Positions 55,509 to 64,000 of a stretch of DNA of 64,000 nt are shown one piece after another. The stretch is from Hanleya hanleyi (lineage: Eukaryota > Mollusca > Polyplacophora > Lepidopleurida > Hanleyidae). Under the pieces are notes generated by a model that was not told the origin of the DNA, ran no database searches, and saw only the letters and a program-made list of their open reading frames with translations. Location: the NCBI GenBank assembly GCA_036873755.1, contig JAVTVY010020284.1, forward strand, positions 1-64,000, read 5' to 3'. The position numbers and the translations under genes are program-made. Positions within the stretch are counted from its first letter, which is position 1, and every line of letters begins with the position of its first letter.

Positions 55509-57383
55509 CAAGTATTATTACGTTGAGTTTGATATTCTGTGTTCAAGAGAGATCTTACAGAGGTGTTATATGCCTTTCATGCTGACATGAATATGAAGCA
55601 TGATTGTTGCATTTGTGTTACGTAACCACAACTCAACCCTATTTACTTCGACCCTTTGTCGCATCTGAATGAGCTTCTTTACTGATCTCTTTATGTAATT
55701 AAGGGTGTGTCGAACAACAATGAGATCACGTGTTGGTTTACGTGAGTGAGTAAACCTATTCACCCACTCACCCTTGTTTATTGTGAAAGTGTGATATTCT
55801 TGAAACACAAATGTCTGATTATTTACATTGTGATTTGTTTTGTTTCACACCAAGTTGGTCCCATCTGTATACTGTATTACGCTTATAATTCAGATGGAGT
55901 TATGCACTAATTTTAATTTCTTCCCTATGAGAAAATTTAAAATTACTAGCGTGAGTGGGAATGTATTTGGCCGGCCAAGGATCAAGCCTAATGACACGTA
56001 AGTCGTGAAGTCTTCTATGGTTTCTTCTACCAAGTATGTATTACCGGTACAGTCTACTAGAGCATCAAACTGCTTTTTAGTAATGTTCTTACTGTTCTTC
56101 TTCTTCTCGACAAATTGTTCGTGCTAGGTCATTTCAAATTCTAAATTTTTGAATAACCTCACTTTCCTGCCGGCGAGAGACTTTAAATGTATTTCCTCTC
56201 TTCGGGAATTTAAAATTCTTTAAGGATCTTTCTTGGTTACCTGGAAAAATCTTTGTTCTGGATGTCGGTTGTGTGACTATTTGGTTATTAATAGTAACAT
56301 TGTTGTAAATGTTTAATATTCTCTCCATATAAAACTCCAGTACTGAATTTCATGTACAGGAGACAAATTACATCGGGAGAGGTCATAATGTAACCATGTT
56401 CACTGACACATTATTCATGTTCACTGACACAAAGATCCATAATCCCATTTATCTCATTGAGCTTACATTTGGTGATTAACGCTACAGACATTTAATGTGT
56501 TCATCTCTACTGCGTTTTAAGAGAAGGAAAATTATTACAATCGACTTCGGGGTTACTGTTTGCAACGCCCTTCTGTTACGTCGTGTACTTTTATAAGTTT
56601 GTATCCTGCTCCATTATGAGCATGTATATACATTAAGTTGTTGTGAATGAGGAAATCACTACGTTGTTTATCATATACAACGTTTCTCGCATTTTTCACA
56701 TTACGCTTTCCTGTTACACCTTGACGACATTTTCATTACGCCGTCATGTGTCTCTCATACACCTGTGCGTCGTTCTCTTACATCGGTTAGACGTTTCCGG
56801 TACGCCATAACGCCGTTTGTCACGTCATTTCTTCATTTGCGAGATGCATATTTTATATCCATTCATCGGCACTTCCTTTGATTCTCCATCGTCGGTCGTC
56901 GGCGGGAGTGGAAGTCCGTTCGTTTGGCGTCAACCTTCCACTTGTATCAATTCCTCTCGGGTTTTTCACATTGTGATATACTTCGGTTCGTCGTTACTCT
57001 ACGAAGAGAGTTCTGTTCAGACCTTGTTGATTCCAGTCTTGAGTTCAGAATATCAAAATTGTATTGGAATCAACAGTATTTGGTCAAATACTGTTATATG
57101 GAATAGGTCTTTGGATTATGGATGTGGATATTCTCTGAGGACGACGGCGGGATTGTGAATGACGGACTAGTCGCCTTTAATTGAATTCAGCACAGTGTTG
57201 TGTTAACACAGAACCATGTTGACTTTAACACACAAACATTATGTTGAGATCCATTTACCTTAGGATTGTGCTTAAACAACACAATGTTTTCGTGGTGTAC
57301 TTGGGGGACAGTTTTTCCGACTTTCTCCATCAAGTACTTTATTCCTGTATAGACCGTTACACCAATGGTTAGACTTTGACATT
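55509..57383. other. Degraded interior of DIRS copy 2, after the nested element
   Basis: The expected RT and RNase H region is not recognisable. Open frames at 56817-57158 show no conserved motif. Confidence 0.4.
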
Positions 57384-58413
57384 ATGGTTCTGTCATCAAC
57401 CTTAGGGTTGTTTATTATATGTAGGACCTTACTCACTACGTTCGTTTTTCGGGTTCGGTCTCTACAGCGGATTTATTTGTCCTGGTGCCGAGGACGTGAT
57501 ACCGTTCCCGACTCTATTTCCCTCATAATTGACTTCCTCCTTCACCTTCACCAGGATAGCAAGTCTCATATTAGCACCATGGAATGCTATCGATCTGCTC
57601 TGGCTAGGGTGTTTCGTCTTACATTTGGTACCGACTTTAGCCTTAACGATAATATCTCTGCGCTTATTCGCGCCTTCGCATTACAGTCGCGTTGTACTCG
57701 CCAACTGTTACCGAAATGGGATATCGGTGTGGTTCTGTGTGCTCTGATTATACCACCTTTTGAACCCTTAGAGTCCGCGTCTATAAAAGCTGTGTCTTAT
57801 AAGACGGCCTTCGTGGCGGCGTTTGCTTTGGCGTCCAGAGTGTTCTGAACTTCATGCACTTGAAAGATCTTCTATGACCTGGACAGCGGATTGGTCTTGC
57901 ATTTCTTTTCGGCCCATTCCTGAATTTATCGCCAAAAATGAGTCTGTTCGTTCAGGTCCGTGCGCTCAACGTTCGTACTCCATTCCTGCATTGTCAGACT
58001 TTGTACATGGTCTCGAGGACGATCTTCTGCTATGTCCTGTTCGAGCCATCCGCCACTATCTTACTCGTACCGATTCCGTTCGCGGCTCTCGGCTACGGTT
58101 ATTCTGTCCCTTCGCCTGTCAGCAAGGCTTGACATTTAAAAAAGCCGCGTAGTTGAAGAAGACCATAAAATAGTCTTATCAATTGGCAGAAGGCAGATAT
58201 ACCATTGACGCCCCCACTACTGTCTTCTGCTTCTTCTAATGTGATTCATGCCATCGCTGCGTCATGGCCTTTATGGAAGAACTGGCCCCTCCATGACATT
58301 GTCCTGTCTTGTGCCTGAACAATTAACTCCACGTTCACTAATTTCTGTCTGAGAGAAATCAATAGTGTGACCACGCTTGGGCCAATGGTGGCTACCCAGC
58401 ACGTTGTGAGTAA
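57384..58413 (+). pseudogene. DIRS copy 2 tyrosine recombinase, dead
   Basis: It is clearly related to 2101-3177 of copy 1 (IIDFLLHLHQDS, YRSALARVFRLTFG, QLLPKWDIGVVL, FRPIPEFIAKNES). A one-base insertion near 57845 shifts the frame between ASRV and SELHALERSS, and further stops follow, for example at about 58150 and in the CA*TINS stretch. The HEIR motif has become NVIH, losing the catalytic His and Arg positions. The TDYYLRD tyrosine site is TNFCLRE. It cannot recombine. Confidence 0.85.
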
Positions 58414-59275
58414 TTTCAGAAAAAGAGGGGGGGGCGGCAAAATTGTCACCATCGCGGTAAGACAGCCATCTTGCTGTATCATCTCATCTCATTCTCATCT
58501 CAGTCATATTATTATTATTACATATATTATATGATAAAAGGGCATCTCAGAAGGTAGAAATAAGTCAGTTGACCGGCCGTGGATTCTATAATCACCAATG
58601 AAGGCCTGACACTAGGATAGGGTTTACTCCTAACTGCAAATTTGCTTGTGTCTTTCAGAAACTGACTCCCTTCTAGATGTCTCAGCTGGGTCCTCTGCGC
58701 TTCAACTCAAAAAACACCTGCTCCAGGCCTAGGGTCAACAGTAGTGATGACAGTACAGGGAGTTGACGATGCGCAGCCGGACCCAGAGAGCAAGCACGGT
58801 CAATTCCAACGCATCCTTCATCACTCCAAGTATGGTGAGTTGACCTCAAGAGGCTTGCGGACTGAGAGTGGTGTGGACTTGGCTACCCTCTAAGCTTCGG
58901 CTAGTTTATACGCTCTCACCGAACTTATGGTCGGACCAAGGATCTCCCTGTATGCAATGGCTTGTGGCTGTTTTTACCCCCCCTAAGACATACAGTGCCT
59001 ACCAAGGGGACCTTCTGTTGCCTATCGTGCCCCGGGTATCCTTCAACTTGGTGGAATTGTGTACCACACCACGAGCACAGCTACATGGATGGAGACACTC
59101 AGATAAGTAAAACTGTATCAACCCCTTCAATTACCCTATGCGTCTGTGACCAGGGTTAACTTGTTGAGTAATAATGTCTCAGATTTATACCCATGTCTGT
59201 GTCGTTCCAGCGATTACTAGTCTGCTATGGGAGTTACCACGAGGCCGAGATTCCCGCCTCCATATGTTGGTACTG
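58414..59275. other. DIRS copy 2 3' non-coding region
   Basis: It begins with the same G-rich run seen after the recombinase of copy 1 (AGAGGGGGGGGCGGC here, AAAGGGGGGGGCGCC at about 3190). No coding signal was found. Confidence 0.6.
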
Positions 59276-59372
59276 TGGCATGAATTGAAACAGGTTTAAG
59301 ATTTGGGAATCAAATATCAAACATTTATAAACAATGTTTCTATTTGTTACCAAATCAAACCTGTTTCAATTT
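59276..59372. repeat. DIRS copy 2 internal complementary region
   Basis: The first half (to about GATTTGGGAATCAAATA) is the complement of 50981-51025. The second half (from ATATCAAACATTTATAAAC) is the complement of about 59605-59661. The two halves meet at ATA, as expected for a circle junction sharing a trinucleotide. Confidence 0.8.
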
Positions 59373-59448
59373 GATTGACCCTCCCTCCGTCCCCTCATGC
59401 CGGCCTTAAACACTACAGGTCTCGGTAATTACAATGAGAAAGAGGACT

Positions 59449-59661
59449 AGAATGGTTTGAGCAGAGCCTTTATAGTAATGCCGCTGGGATAGATGGGAGA
59501 GCTCTCCTAGGGGCGGACAACTCTCCGCTAGGGGAGCTAACTTTTAGTTTTAACTTCCGTTTTCTACGTTGTATCATCTTCCTGACGGAGATTAATAGGC
59601 ATGAATTGAAACAGGTTTGATTTGGTAACAAATAGAAACATTGTTTATAAATGTTTGATAT
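59449..59661. repeat. DIRS copy 2 right terminal inverted repeat
   Basis: It is inverted relative to 50981-51184. It ends ATAAATGTTTGAT at about 59659-59661, after which Polinton-type integrase sequence resumes. Confidence 0.85.
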
Positions 59662-60360
59662 CCTAGCTCTACGACGGTGTTTTAATATCTTTTCGATACG
59701 CCATAACGTATCCAGGTATTTTTGTACCTTTTGTAGTTCGTTTTGATAAAAGCTTTCTTCGATTGTAATCATGTACACTATCTCGCGAATCTCTTTATAA
59801 CGATATGTCTCTGAGTAAAATAGCTGCATAACATCCTCGATAGTTCTACGTAATTAGCTCTCTTCTCATTTTGCGTGAAGTAATATTTAACACCCTTCTT
59901 CTCTAAATAGACAGTCTTCAATCTGTCCGTATCTTCACTCCCTTCATCGAATCGGAGAAGTGTGGGTTGTCTCCCTTCTCTGAAAATATTCTTCATTCCC
60001 TCTATAACAGATTGATGAGATTTGTTTTGCAGATGTACTATGCATAGCACGTCGATAGTTATGATAAAAAAGTTGATTCCATCATTATATTTAGCCGTGT
60101 TAGACACATCGGCTAGATCTGTATCCCATAAATTACCCATACTAGTACTCATAACACTGATTCTCTAAAATGTATAGCGAAGGGTATTTTGAATACACTC
60201 AGCCATTGGTCACTCAGCCATTGATTCAGTTCAGCCAAGGGTATGTTGTACCCACGCTTCTTCAGTTTGGTATGTAGCTTGGAGGGTCTGGTGAAAGATG
60301 CTGAATCTTTGGTATCCTTCCATCCGTTCACATCAATGATTATCGCGAAGAATGGCGTAA
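59662..60360 (-). pseudogene. Polinton-type integrase, frameshifted and truncated
   Basis: On the minus strand, 60331-60149 encodes the N-terminal part (ASFTRPSKLHTKLKK, LAELNQWLSD). A second frame, 60152-59778, holds the catalytic core. It has WDTDLADVSN with the first Asp, YNDGINFFIITIDV, the FREGRQPTLLRFDEGSE stretch with the second Asp, and an NYVEL segment where the catalytic Glu is expected. The order matches rve-type integrases of Polintons. The frame break near 60150 and truncation by the DIRS insertion at 59661 make it inactive. Such enzymes join element ends to target DNA. Confidence 0.75.
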
Positions 60361-60373
60361 AATCATCGAGCTA

Positions 60374-60382
60374 GTTATTCAT
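60374..60382. repeat. Target-site duplication, left (GTTATTCAT)
   Basis: It is an exact copy of 61729-61737 across the TIR element. Confidence 0.85.
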
Positions 60383-60617
60383 TAGCCCCAACAGGGACCT
60401 AATGATACTGTCATTCATTAGGTCCCACGTACATCTTGGCCACCATCGTCGTGTAGAAGCCCGAATCGTATAAACAATGATTTAGTTGCTCCTTACCATG
60501 CGTTTTACGATAAAACATATCATGAACTAGTCCGAATCGTCCGAACGGCCAACATCTGTTGTCTTTTTAAGTGGGTTTCGCCGCCTTTTGTACCAGTCCC
60601 CGCTTGAATATATGATC

Positions 60618-60740
60618 AGCTCCGCCATGTTTGTTTTCACGCTGGAGTGTCGACTGTGCAAACGGTGGCGTGTATGGTGTTTATTGCGGCCACGGTTTGC
60701 ACAGTCGACACTCCAGCGTGGAAACAAACATGGCGGAGCT
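60618..60740. repeat. Hairpin, 46-bp arms, inside the TIR element
   Basis: 60618-60663 and 60695-60740 are complements with one mismatch, starting AGCTCCGCCATGTTTGTTT. The loop is 31 bases. Confidence 0.85.
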
Positions 60741-61114
60741 GTTTGAAATTTTCAACGGCAACTGGTACAAAAGGTAGCTATAGAACCTTTGCTGTGTAGG
60801 TGGGCGTGGCTGTTCTTCCCTACACAGCTGTAGTTCCTTCCAGTCACATTTCGTACCACGAAGTTTTGGCCTCCGAAACGCCTGTGTTTCGGAAGATTTA
60901 ACGGCTGCACATACAAGAACACAGTAGCTGGTGATAATAAAATGTACCTCGTTATTCTCCTTGTAGTCTTTTGTCACTTCCCTCCAAGTTAGAACTCTCG
61001 GTATTCCCTCATTCTTAAGTTATCATCAATTGTTCAAGATTCTCGGGGATTTGAATATTCAGCTGACTGCCATTCAACTGTCAGTGATGTAAATTTCCCT
61101 TGCACGGACTTTGC

Positions 61115-61160
61115 CGGAGATGGCGGCCTCTTTGAAAACAAGCCGTGGCGCATGCGTAAT
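61115..61160 (+). promoter_or_regulatory. Promoter-like motifs: YY1-type and NRF1-type
   Basis: GAGATGGCGGCC (about 61117-61128) resembles a YY1 site and GGCGCATGCGT (about 61147-61157) an NRF1 site. Both are common at TATA-less animal promoters. They lie about 200 bp before the ATG at 61355. The direction of transcription is inferred. Confidence 0.35.
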
Positions 61161-61354
61161 TATTTAGGTCAGGTCGATGACGGTCCAACGAATGCGCGTG
61201 TACGTGGGCGTGGCTAACGGAGACATTCAAAATATGAGGCCAAAATATGTCAGAAAACTCCGTGAAGGCGTGATTAAAAGATGATATCTCAAGAACGAGG
61301 AATTATTAAGTGTTGAGAGTTGGCAGGCGGCGAGAAGGACCAATTTAGAGGAAA

Positions 61355-61472
61355 ATGAGGTATAGTTTATTACTATTCGCTGCCGTTTTATTTCGTGTGC
61401 AGTTAGGATATTGGACAACGTCATTCAAAGTTCAATGTGTGGGATGTATTGTCTATAGGAGGAACCTTGGCT
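61355..61472 (+). CDS. Possible first exon of a secreted-protein gene, inside the TIR element
   Basis: ATG 61355 opens MRYSLLLFAAVLFRVQLGYW, a good signal-peptide shape (a charged start, then a hydrophobic run), followed by a short Cys-containing stretch. A strong donor-like GTGAGT is at 61473-61478; if used, the exon ends in phase 1. If unspliced the frame continues to 61618, but then its end is TIR sequence, which argues for splicing or for no gene. No family was recognised and no matching downstream exon was found. Confidence 0.3.
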
Positions 61473-61728
61473 GTGAGTCGATTACAGAGCCATTCGAGAC
61501 TACAGCCATTCCTGGGCTAGTACAAAAGGCGGCGAAACCCACTCAAAAAGACGACAGATGTTGGCCGTTCGGACGATTCGGACTAGTTCATGATGTTTTA
61601 TCGGAAAACGCATGGTAAGGAGCAACTAAATCATTGTTTATACGATTCGGGCTTCTACACGACGATGGTGGCCAAGATGTACGTGGGACCTAATGAATGA
61701 CAGTATCATTAGGTCCCTGTTGGGGCTA

Positions 61729-61737
61729 GTTATTCAT
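61729..61737. repeat. Target-site duplication, right (GTTATTCAT)
   Basis: It is an exact copy of 60374-60382. Confidence 0.85.
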
Positions 61738-63254
61738 ATATACAGAAGTATAGACCTAATTTTATAATAAGGAACGTCGCCCGATTTTGACAGCATGGTA
61801 ATTCTTCTTACCTTTCTACTAACTGATATCTATAGTATCACCCTGCTGGACGTCACCATTTCTCCAAACGAGGATATAACAATTGCTTGTTGATCGCACC
61901 CACTCGCCACTACAGAGTTAATCGTGTCCGGAATTGAATATTTGGTGGGTCAAAATCTGCACTTTTTCGGGAAGTGAAAATGATGATTCCTTTATGGCGA
62001 TAAAATTTTACAAAAAGCGAGTAGGTCGACCCCCTGTTTTTTTCGCCATTTTAAATTGCCCTTTGGACGGGAAACACTTTAACATACATAAAAAGAAAAT
62101 CGTTTCTTACGTTTTCTCTGGGTTGCGGGTAGAATTTCACACATTTTCATATATTTTATGTTGTTTTTCAGGAAAATTGAAGAAGGTTTAAGGGGGATTG
62201 CACGTCTTTCCTTTTCAATTTCAAAAGCTCACAAGTCTCCTGAAATAATGGCACGAGTGTGCTCATTTAGAAAATATATACTTTTATAGGGTTTTTGTTA
62301 AAGATTTTACATCTGTTTATGGCCGAAGATCCGAACCCATGCCTGTTTTTAGCCGCACATCATTTAGGTGTGGAATGCACCCTTAATATATCCAATCACA
62401 ACAAAAATAGTACAGTTCAATATCTTTTATTATTTCATAATTTAACGATAATACACCATTGTACAGGATTCCTATGATTTACACGCAATTTCTGAAATAA
62501 TCGGTAATGAAACGGTAATGTGGAATATCCCGAACTAGATGCAATGAAAATGACTACATATGTGAGAGTTAGCTACCTGGAGTTGAACGTTATTATATGT
62601 TATATTGGACATTATTGACAATTATTATTCAGAAACTTGACAAAGTAGGTGATATTAGAGCTCGGAGGGTGTCCGTATGAATCGAATAATTATCCGATGT
62701 CTCCGCGGAAATAAAACAAAGGCCAATGGCGTGCATTCAAGTGGGAAGGATTGGTGTTCGCGATTTGGCTGCATTGTCTCTTCATCCCACGTGTGCGAAT
62801 CTGGTCTGCCGGAAATACTCTTTTGATATGTCCATCAATGTATGTATCGGAATGTATCGCACAGAATAACTGGTCAGTATTCATCGTTGATTGCAGATTA
62901 GGTTTCTGGTGTTGTCCACTTCAAAACGAGAGGGAATTTCAGCGTTTTCTACGCAATTTGTACTTCCTGACAGTGCCTACCCAAAGGTGACCGCCAATGG
63001 CATGCCGGTGTGACGGAAACGGTGGTCAATCAGATATGAGTGTGCGCTTGCTATACTTTAACCCAGCCCGGGCACTGACATCTGAAAAGGGTCACCTGGA
63101 TGTCCGGGCCCGCCCTAGTTAAAGCATAGGAGACCGGACACTGGTGTCTAGGGACCACCATTTCTATCACACCGGTTCTGCGTGGAAATTTTGGACCGTT
63201 CGTAGATTCGAACGATGGGAGTAGTATAGAAAGTGCATTTAAAGCCTTATTGGT
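61738..63254. other. Intergenic sequence, no gene seen
   Basis: It may still include the far end of the Polinton-like remnant, but no motif was recognised. Open frames are short. Confidence 0.4.
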
Positions 63255-63357
63255 CTCAGTGCGCATGCGCAAAAAAAAACCGGAAAAAAACTGTGCGCAG
63301 GTGACGTGGTATGGTGGTGTGAGTTCTGCGTCATGTGTGACGTCACTTCCGGTGTGA
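63255..63357 (+). promoter_or_regulatory. Promoter motif cluster: NRF1, CRE and ETS
   Basis: GCGCATGCGC at 63261-63270 is a consensus NRF1 palindrome. TGACGTCA at 63338-63345 is a full CRE, and it overlaps ACTTCCGG (63344-63351), an ETS-type site. CRE plus ETS plus NRF1 is a common combination at animal promoters. Orientation toward the ORF at 63947 is inferred. Confidence 0.6.
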
Positions 63358-63424
63358 CTCGATCGGGCGTGATCTTGGACCCGGGGATCTTTGCCCTTAG
63401 ACGTATGGAACGCATGTACTGACC

Positions 63425-63810
63425 TTCAACATCCGGGACCTCTTCAACATCCGGGTTTCCCAGTGGGTTTTTTCCATCCAGGGGACTGGAGTGCATCGTC
63501 CCTCCGTCACCCATCCGGGTACTGTGGTTTTACACCCGGGACCTTGTCAATATTCGGGTTTTTCCCGTCGTTTCTCCGTCACCCATCCGGGTACCCTGGT
63601 TTTACATCCGGGACCTGTTCAACATACGGGTTTTTCCATCCAGGGTTTTCCCGTCGTTCTTCAGTCTACCATCCGGGAACTCTTCAACATCCGGGTTTCC
63701 CATCGGGTTTTACATCCGGGGACCGTGGAACATTCGTGAACATCCGGGAACTCATAGATGTCATCTTACATCCGGGTGTTTACATCCTGAGACCGTGGAA
63801 CATCCGGGTA
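63425..63810 (+). repeat. Degenerate tandem array with 11 CATCCGGG copies, in a promoter
   Basis: Exact CATCCGGG occurs at 63430, 63448, 63512, 63584, 63605, 63670, 63688, 63713, 63741, 63769 and 63801. GGGTTTTACATCC and CTTCAACATCC contexts repeat. The long open frame here (63391-63933) is a product of the repeat. CCGGAT on the other strand is an ETS-family core, so this may be a cluster of binding sites just upstream of the TATA box. Confidence 0.75.
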
Positions 63811-63824
63811 CTTCTATTTTTTCC

Positions 63825-63830
63825 TATAAA
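63825..63830 (+). promoter_or_regulatory. TATA box
   Basis: CCTATAAAAGCC at about 63823-63834 is a consensus TATA element. TTCATTC about 30 bp downstream (63854-63860) could be the initiator, giving a 5' UTR of about 90 nt before ATG 63947. That UTR contains a (CTGC)n/(CCTG)n tract. Confidence 0.65.
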
Positions 63831-63946
63831 AGCCAGAATTTTTACGGCATTTCTTCATTCATCGCGCTGCCTGACCATGACCTGCCTGCTTACCTGCTTG
63901 TCTGCCTACCTGCCTGCCTGCCTGCCTACCTGACTGAACCTGAGCC

Positions 63947-64000
63947 ATGGACTCATCCGACCGAGCTAAGCTTCTGCAGAACCGTATCAAGATCATTGAT
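63947..64000 (+). CDS. N-terminus of a possible CARD-domain protein (cut by window end)
   Basis: ATG 63947 in the good context GAGCCATGG opens MDSSDRAKLLQNRIKIID, 18 codons to the end of the window. Acidic-DR..L..NR..I/L at the very N-terminus resembles helix 1 of CARD domains in caspases and adaptor proteins. It follows a TATA box at a sensible distance. Eighteen residues cannot prove the family; a retroelement gag behind an LTR promoter is an alternative. Confidence 0.4.
   Translation, partial: MDSSDRAKLLQNRIKIID

Larger units (their letters stand above)
50981..59661 (+). mobile_element. DIRS-like element, copy 2, inactive
   Basis: Both terminal inverted repeats (50981-51184 and 59449-59661) and an internal complementary region (59276-59372) are present. 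The last reads as the complement of the left end joined to the complement of the right end, which fixes the boundaries. A gag-like ORF with a Cys-rich motif and a mutated recombinase remain; RT and RNase H are not recognisable. Subtracting the nested TIR element leaves about 6.5 kb, a normal DIRS length. It inserted into the Polinton-like remnant. Confidence 0.85.
48880..60382 (-). mobile_element. Polinton/Maverick-type element remnant, split by later insertions
   Basis: Minus-strand fragments of a viral-type packaging ATPase (48888-50080) and of a retroviral-like integrase (59662-60360) lie on either side of a complete DIRS-like insertion. Integrase and packaging ATPase together are the signature of Polintons/Mavericks and the related adintovirus group, large virus-like DNA transposons. 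All fragments are broken by stops or frameshifts, so this is an old, inactive copy. No DNA polymerase B or major capsid gene was recognised. The outer limits and TIRs of this element could not be found. Confidence 0.7.
60383..61728. mobile_element. 1.35-kb TIR element with 9-bp target duplication
   Basis: The ends are TAGCCCCAACAGGGACC and its complement. The arms of about 210 bp (60383 to about 60591 and about 61517-61728) are nearly identical. Perfect GTTATTCAT duplications flank it. A second, internal hairpin lies at 60618-60740. The interior has promoter-like motifs and a possible first exon with a signal peptide (61355-61472), but no transposase, so it may be a non-autonomous element carrying captured host sequence. 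A 9-bp duplication fits Mutator-like elements, which often capture gene pieces. Confidence 0.85.

Noticed and set aside
60681..60977. 98-codon minus-strand open frame
   Set aside because: It covers one arm of the internal hairpin and the TIR-element interior, with no recognisable domain.
63391..63933. 180-codon open frame rich in HPG
   Set aside because: It is produced by the CATCCGGG repeat and lies in the putative promoter; its frame differs from that of ATG 63947.

Overview
The window is animal nuclear DNA and looks like a lophotrochozoan, most likely a bivalve mollusc. The evidence is AT-rich sequence, long introns with GT..AG borders, and a host gene split into small exons inside dense repeats. 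Several repeats have the architecture described for bivalve pearl/HINE elements: a terminal hairpin, a (CCGT)n tract and a tandem array of about 150-160 bp units. No rRNA, tRNA or CRISPR array was seen.

Host genes. The main gene is on the + strand: nine exons between 7952 and 36754 join in phase to 420 codons of an SH2D4A/B-like adaptor with a C-terminal SH2 domain. Its first coding exon, about 30-40 residues, is not visible and probably lies left of the window. Intron sizes run from under 0.5 kb to 14.6 kb. At the right edge (63255-64000) a promoter-like region (NRF1, CRE and ETS motifs, 11 exact CATCCGGG copies, a TATA box) leads into the first 18 codons of an ORF whose start resembles the first helix of a CARD domain. 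A possible secreted-protein first exon (61355-61472) lies inside a transposon.

Mobile elements, left to right. 1-3848: 3' part of a DIRS-like tyrosine-recombinase retrotransposon with RT, RNase H and recombinase still mostly readable. 4721-7272: pearl/HINE-like elements, apparently one inside another. 8944-12371: a terminal-inverted-repeat (TIR) element with 9-bp target duplications, into which a pogo-like element (9235-11833) has jumped. The long intron holds further tandem arrays, two more pearl/HINE-like elements (26135-27290 and 32967-34764, the latter splitting a 26-bp minisatellite), MITEs and a 497-bp foldback. 36364-38335: MITEs related to the pogo-like element. 47056-48460: a TIR element whose arms are packed with palindromes of the type AACCTAGGTT and ACTTAAGTT.

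48880-61737 is a nest. Remnants of a Polinton/Maverick-type element (packaging ATPase and integrase fragments, minus strand) are split by a second, dead DIRS-like element (50981-59661). That element carries a 2.2-kb TIR element (53344-55508). The integrase side is also cut by a 1.35-kb TIR element with a perfect 9-bp target duplication (60383-61728). All calls come from reading the sequence; no database search was possible.
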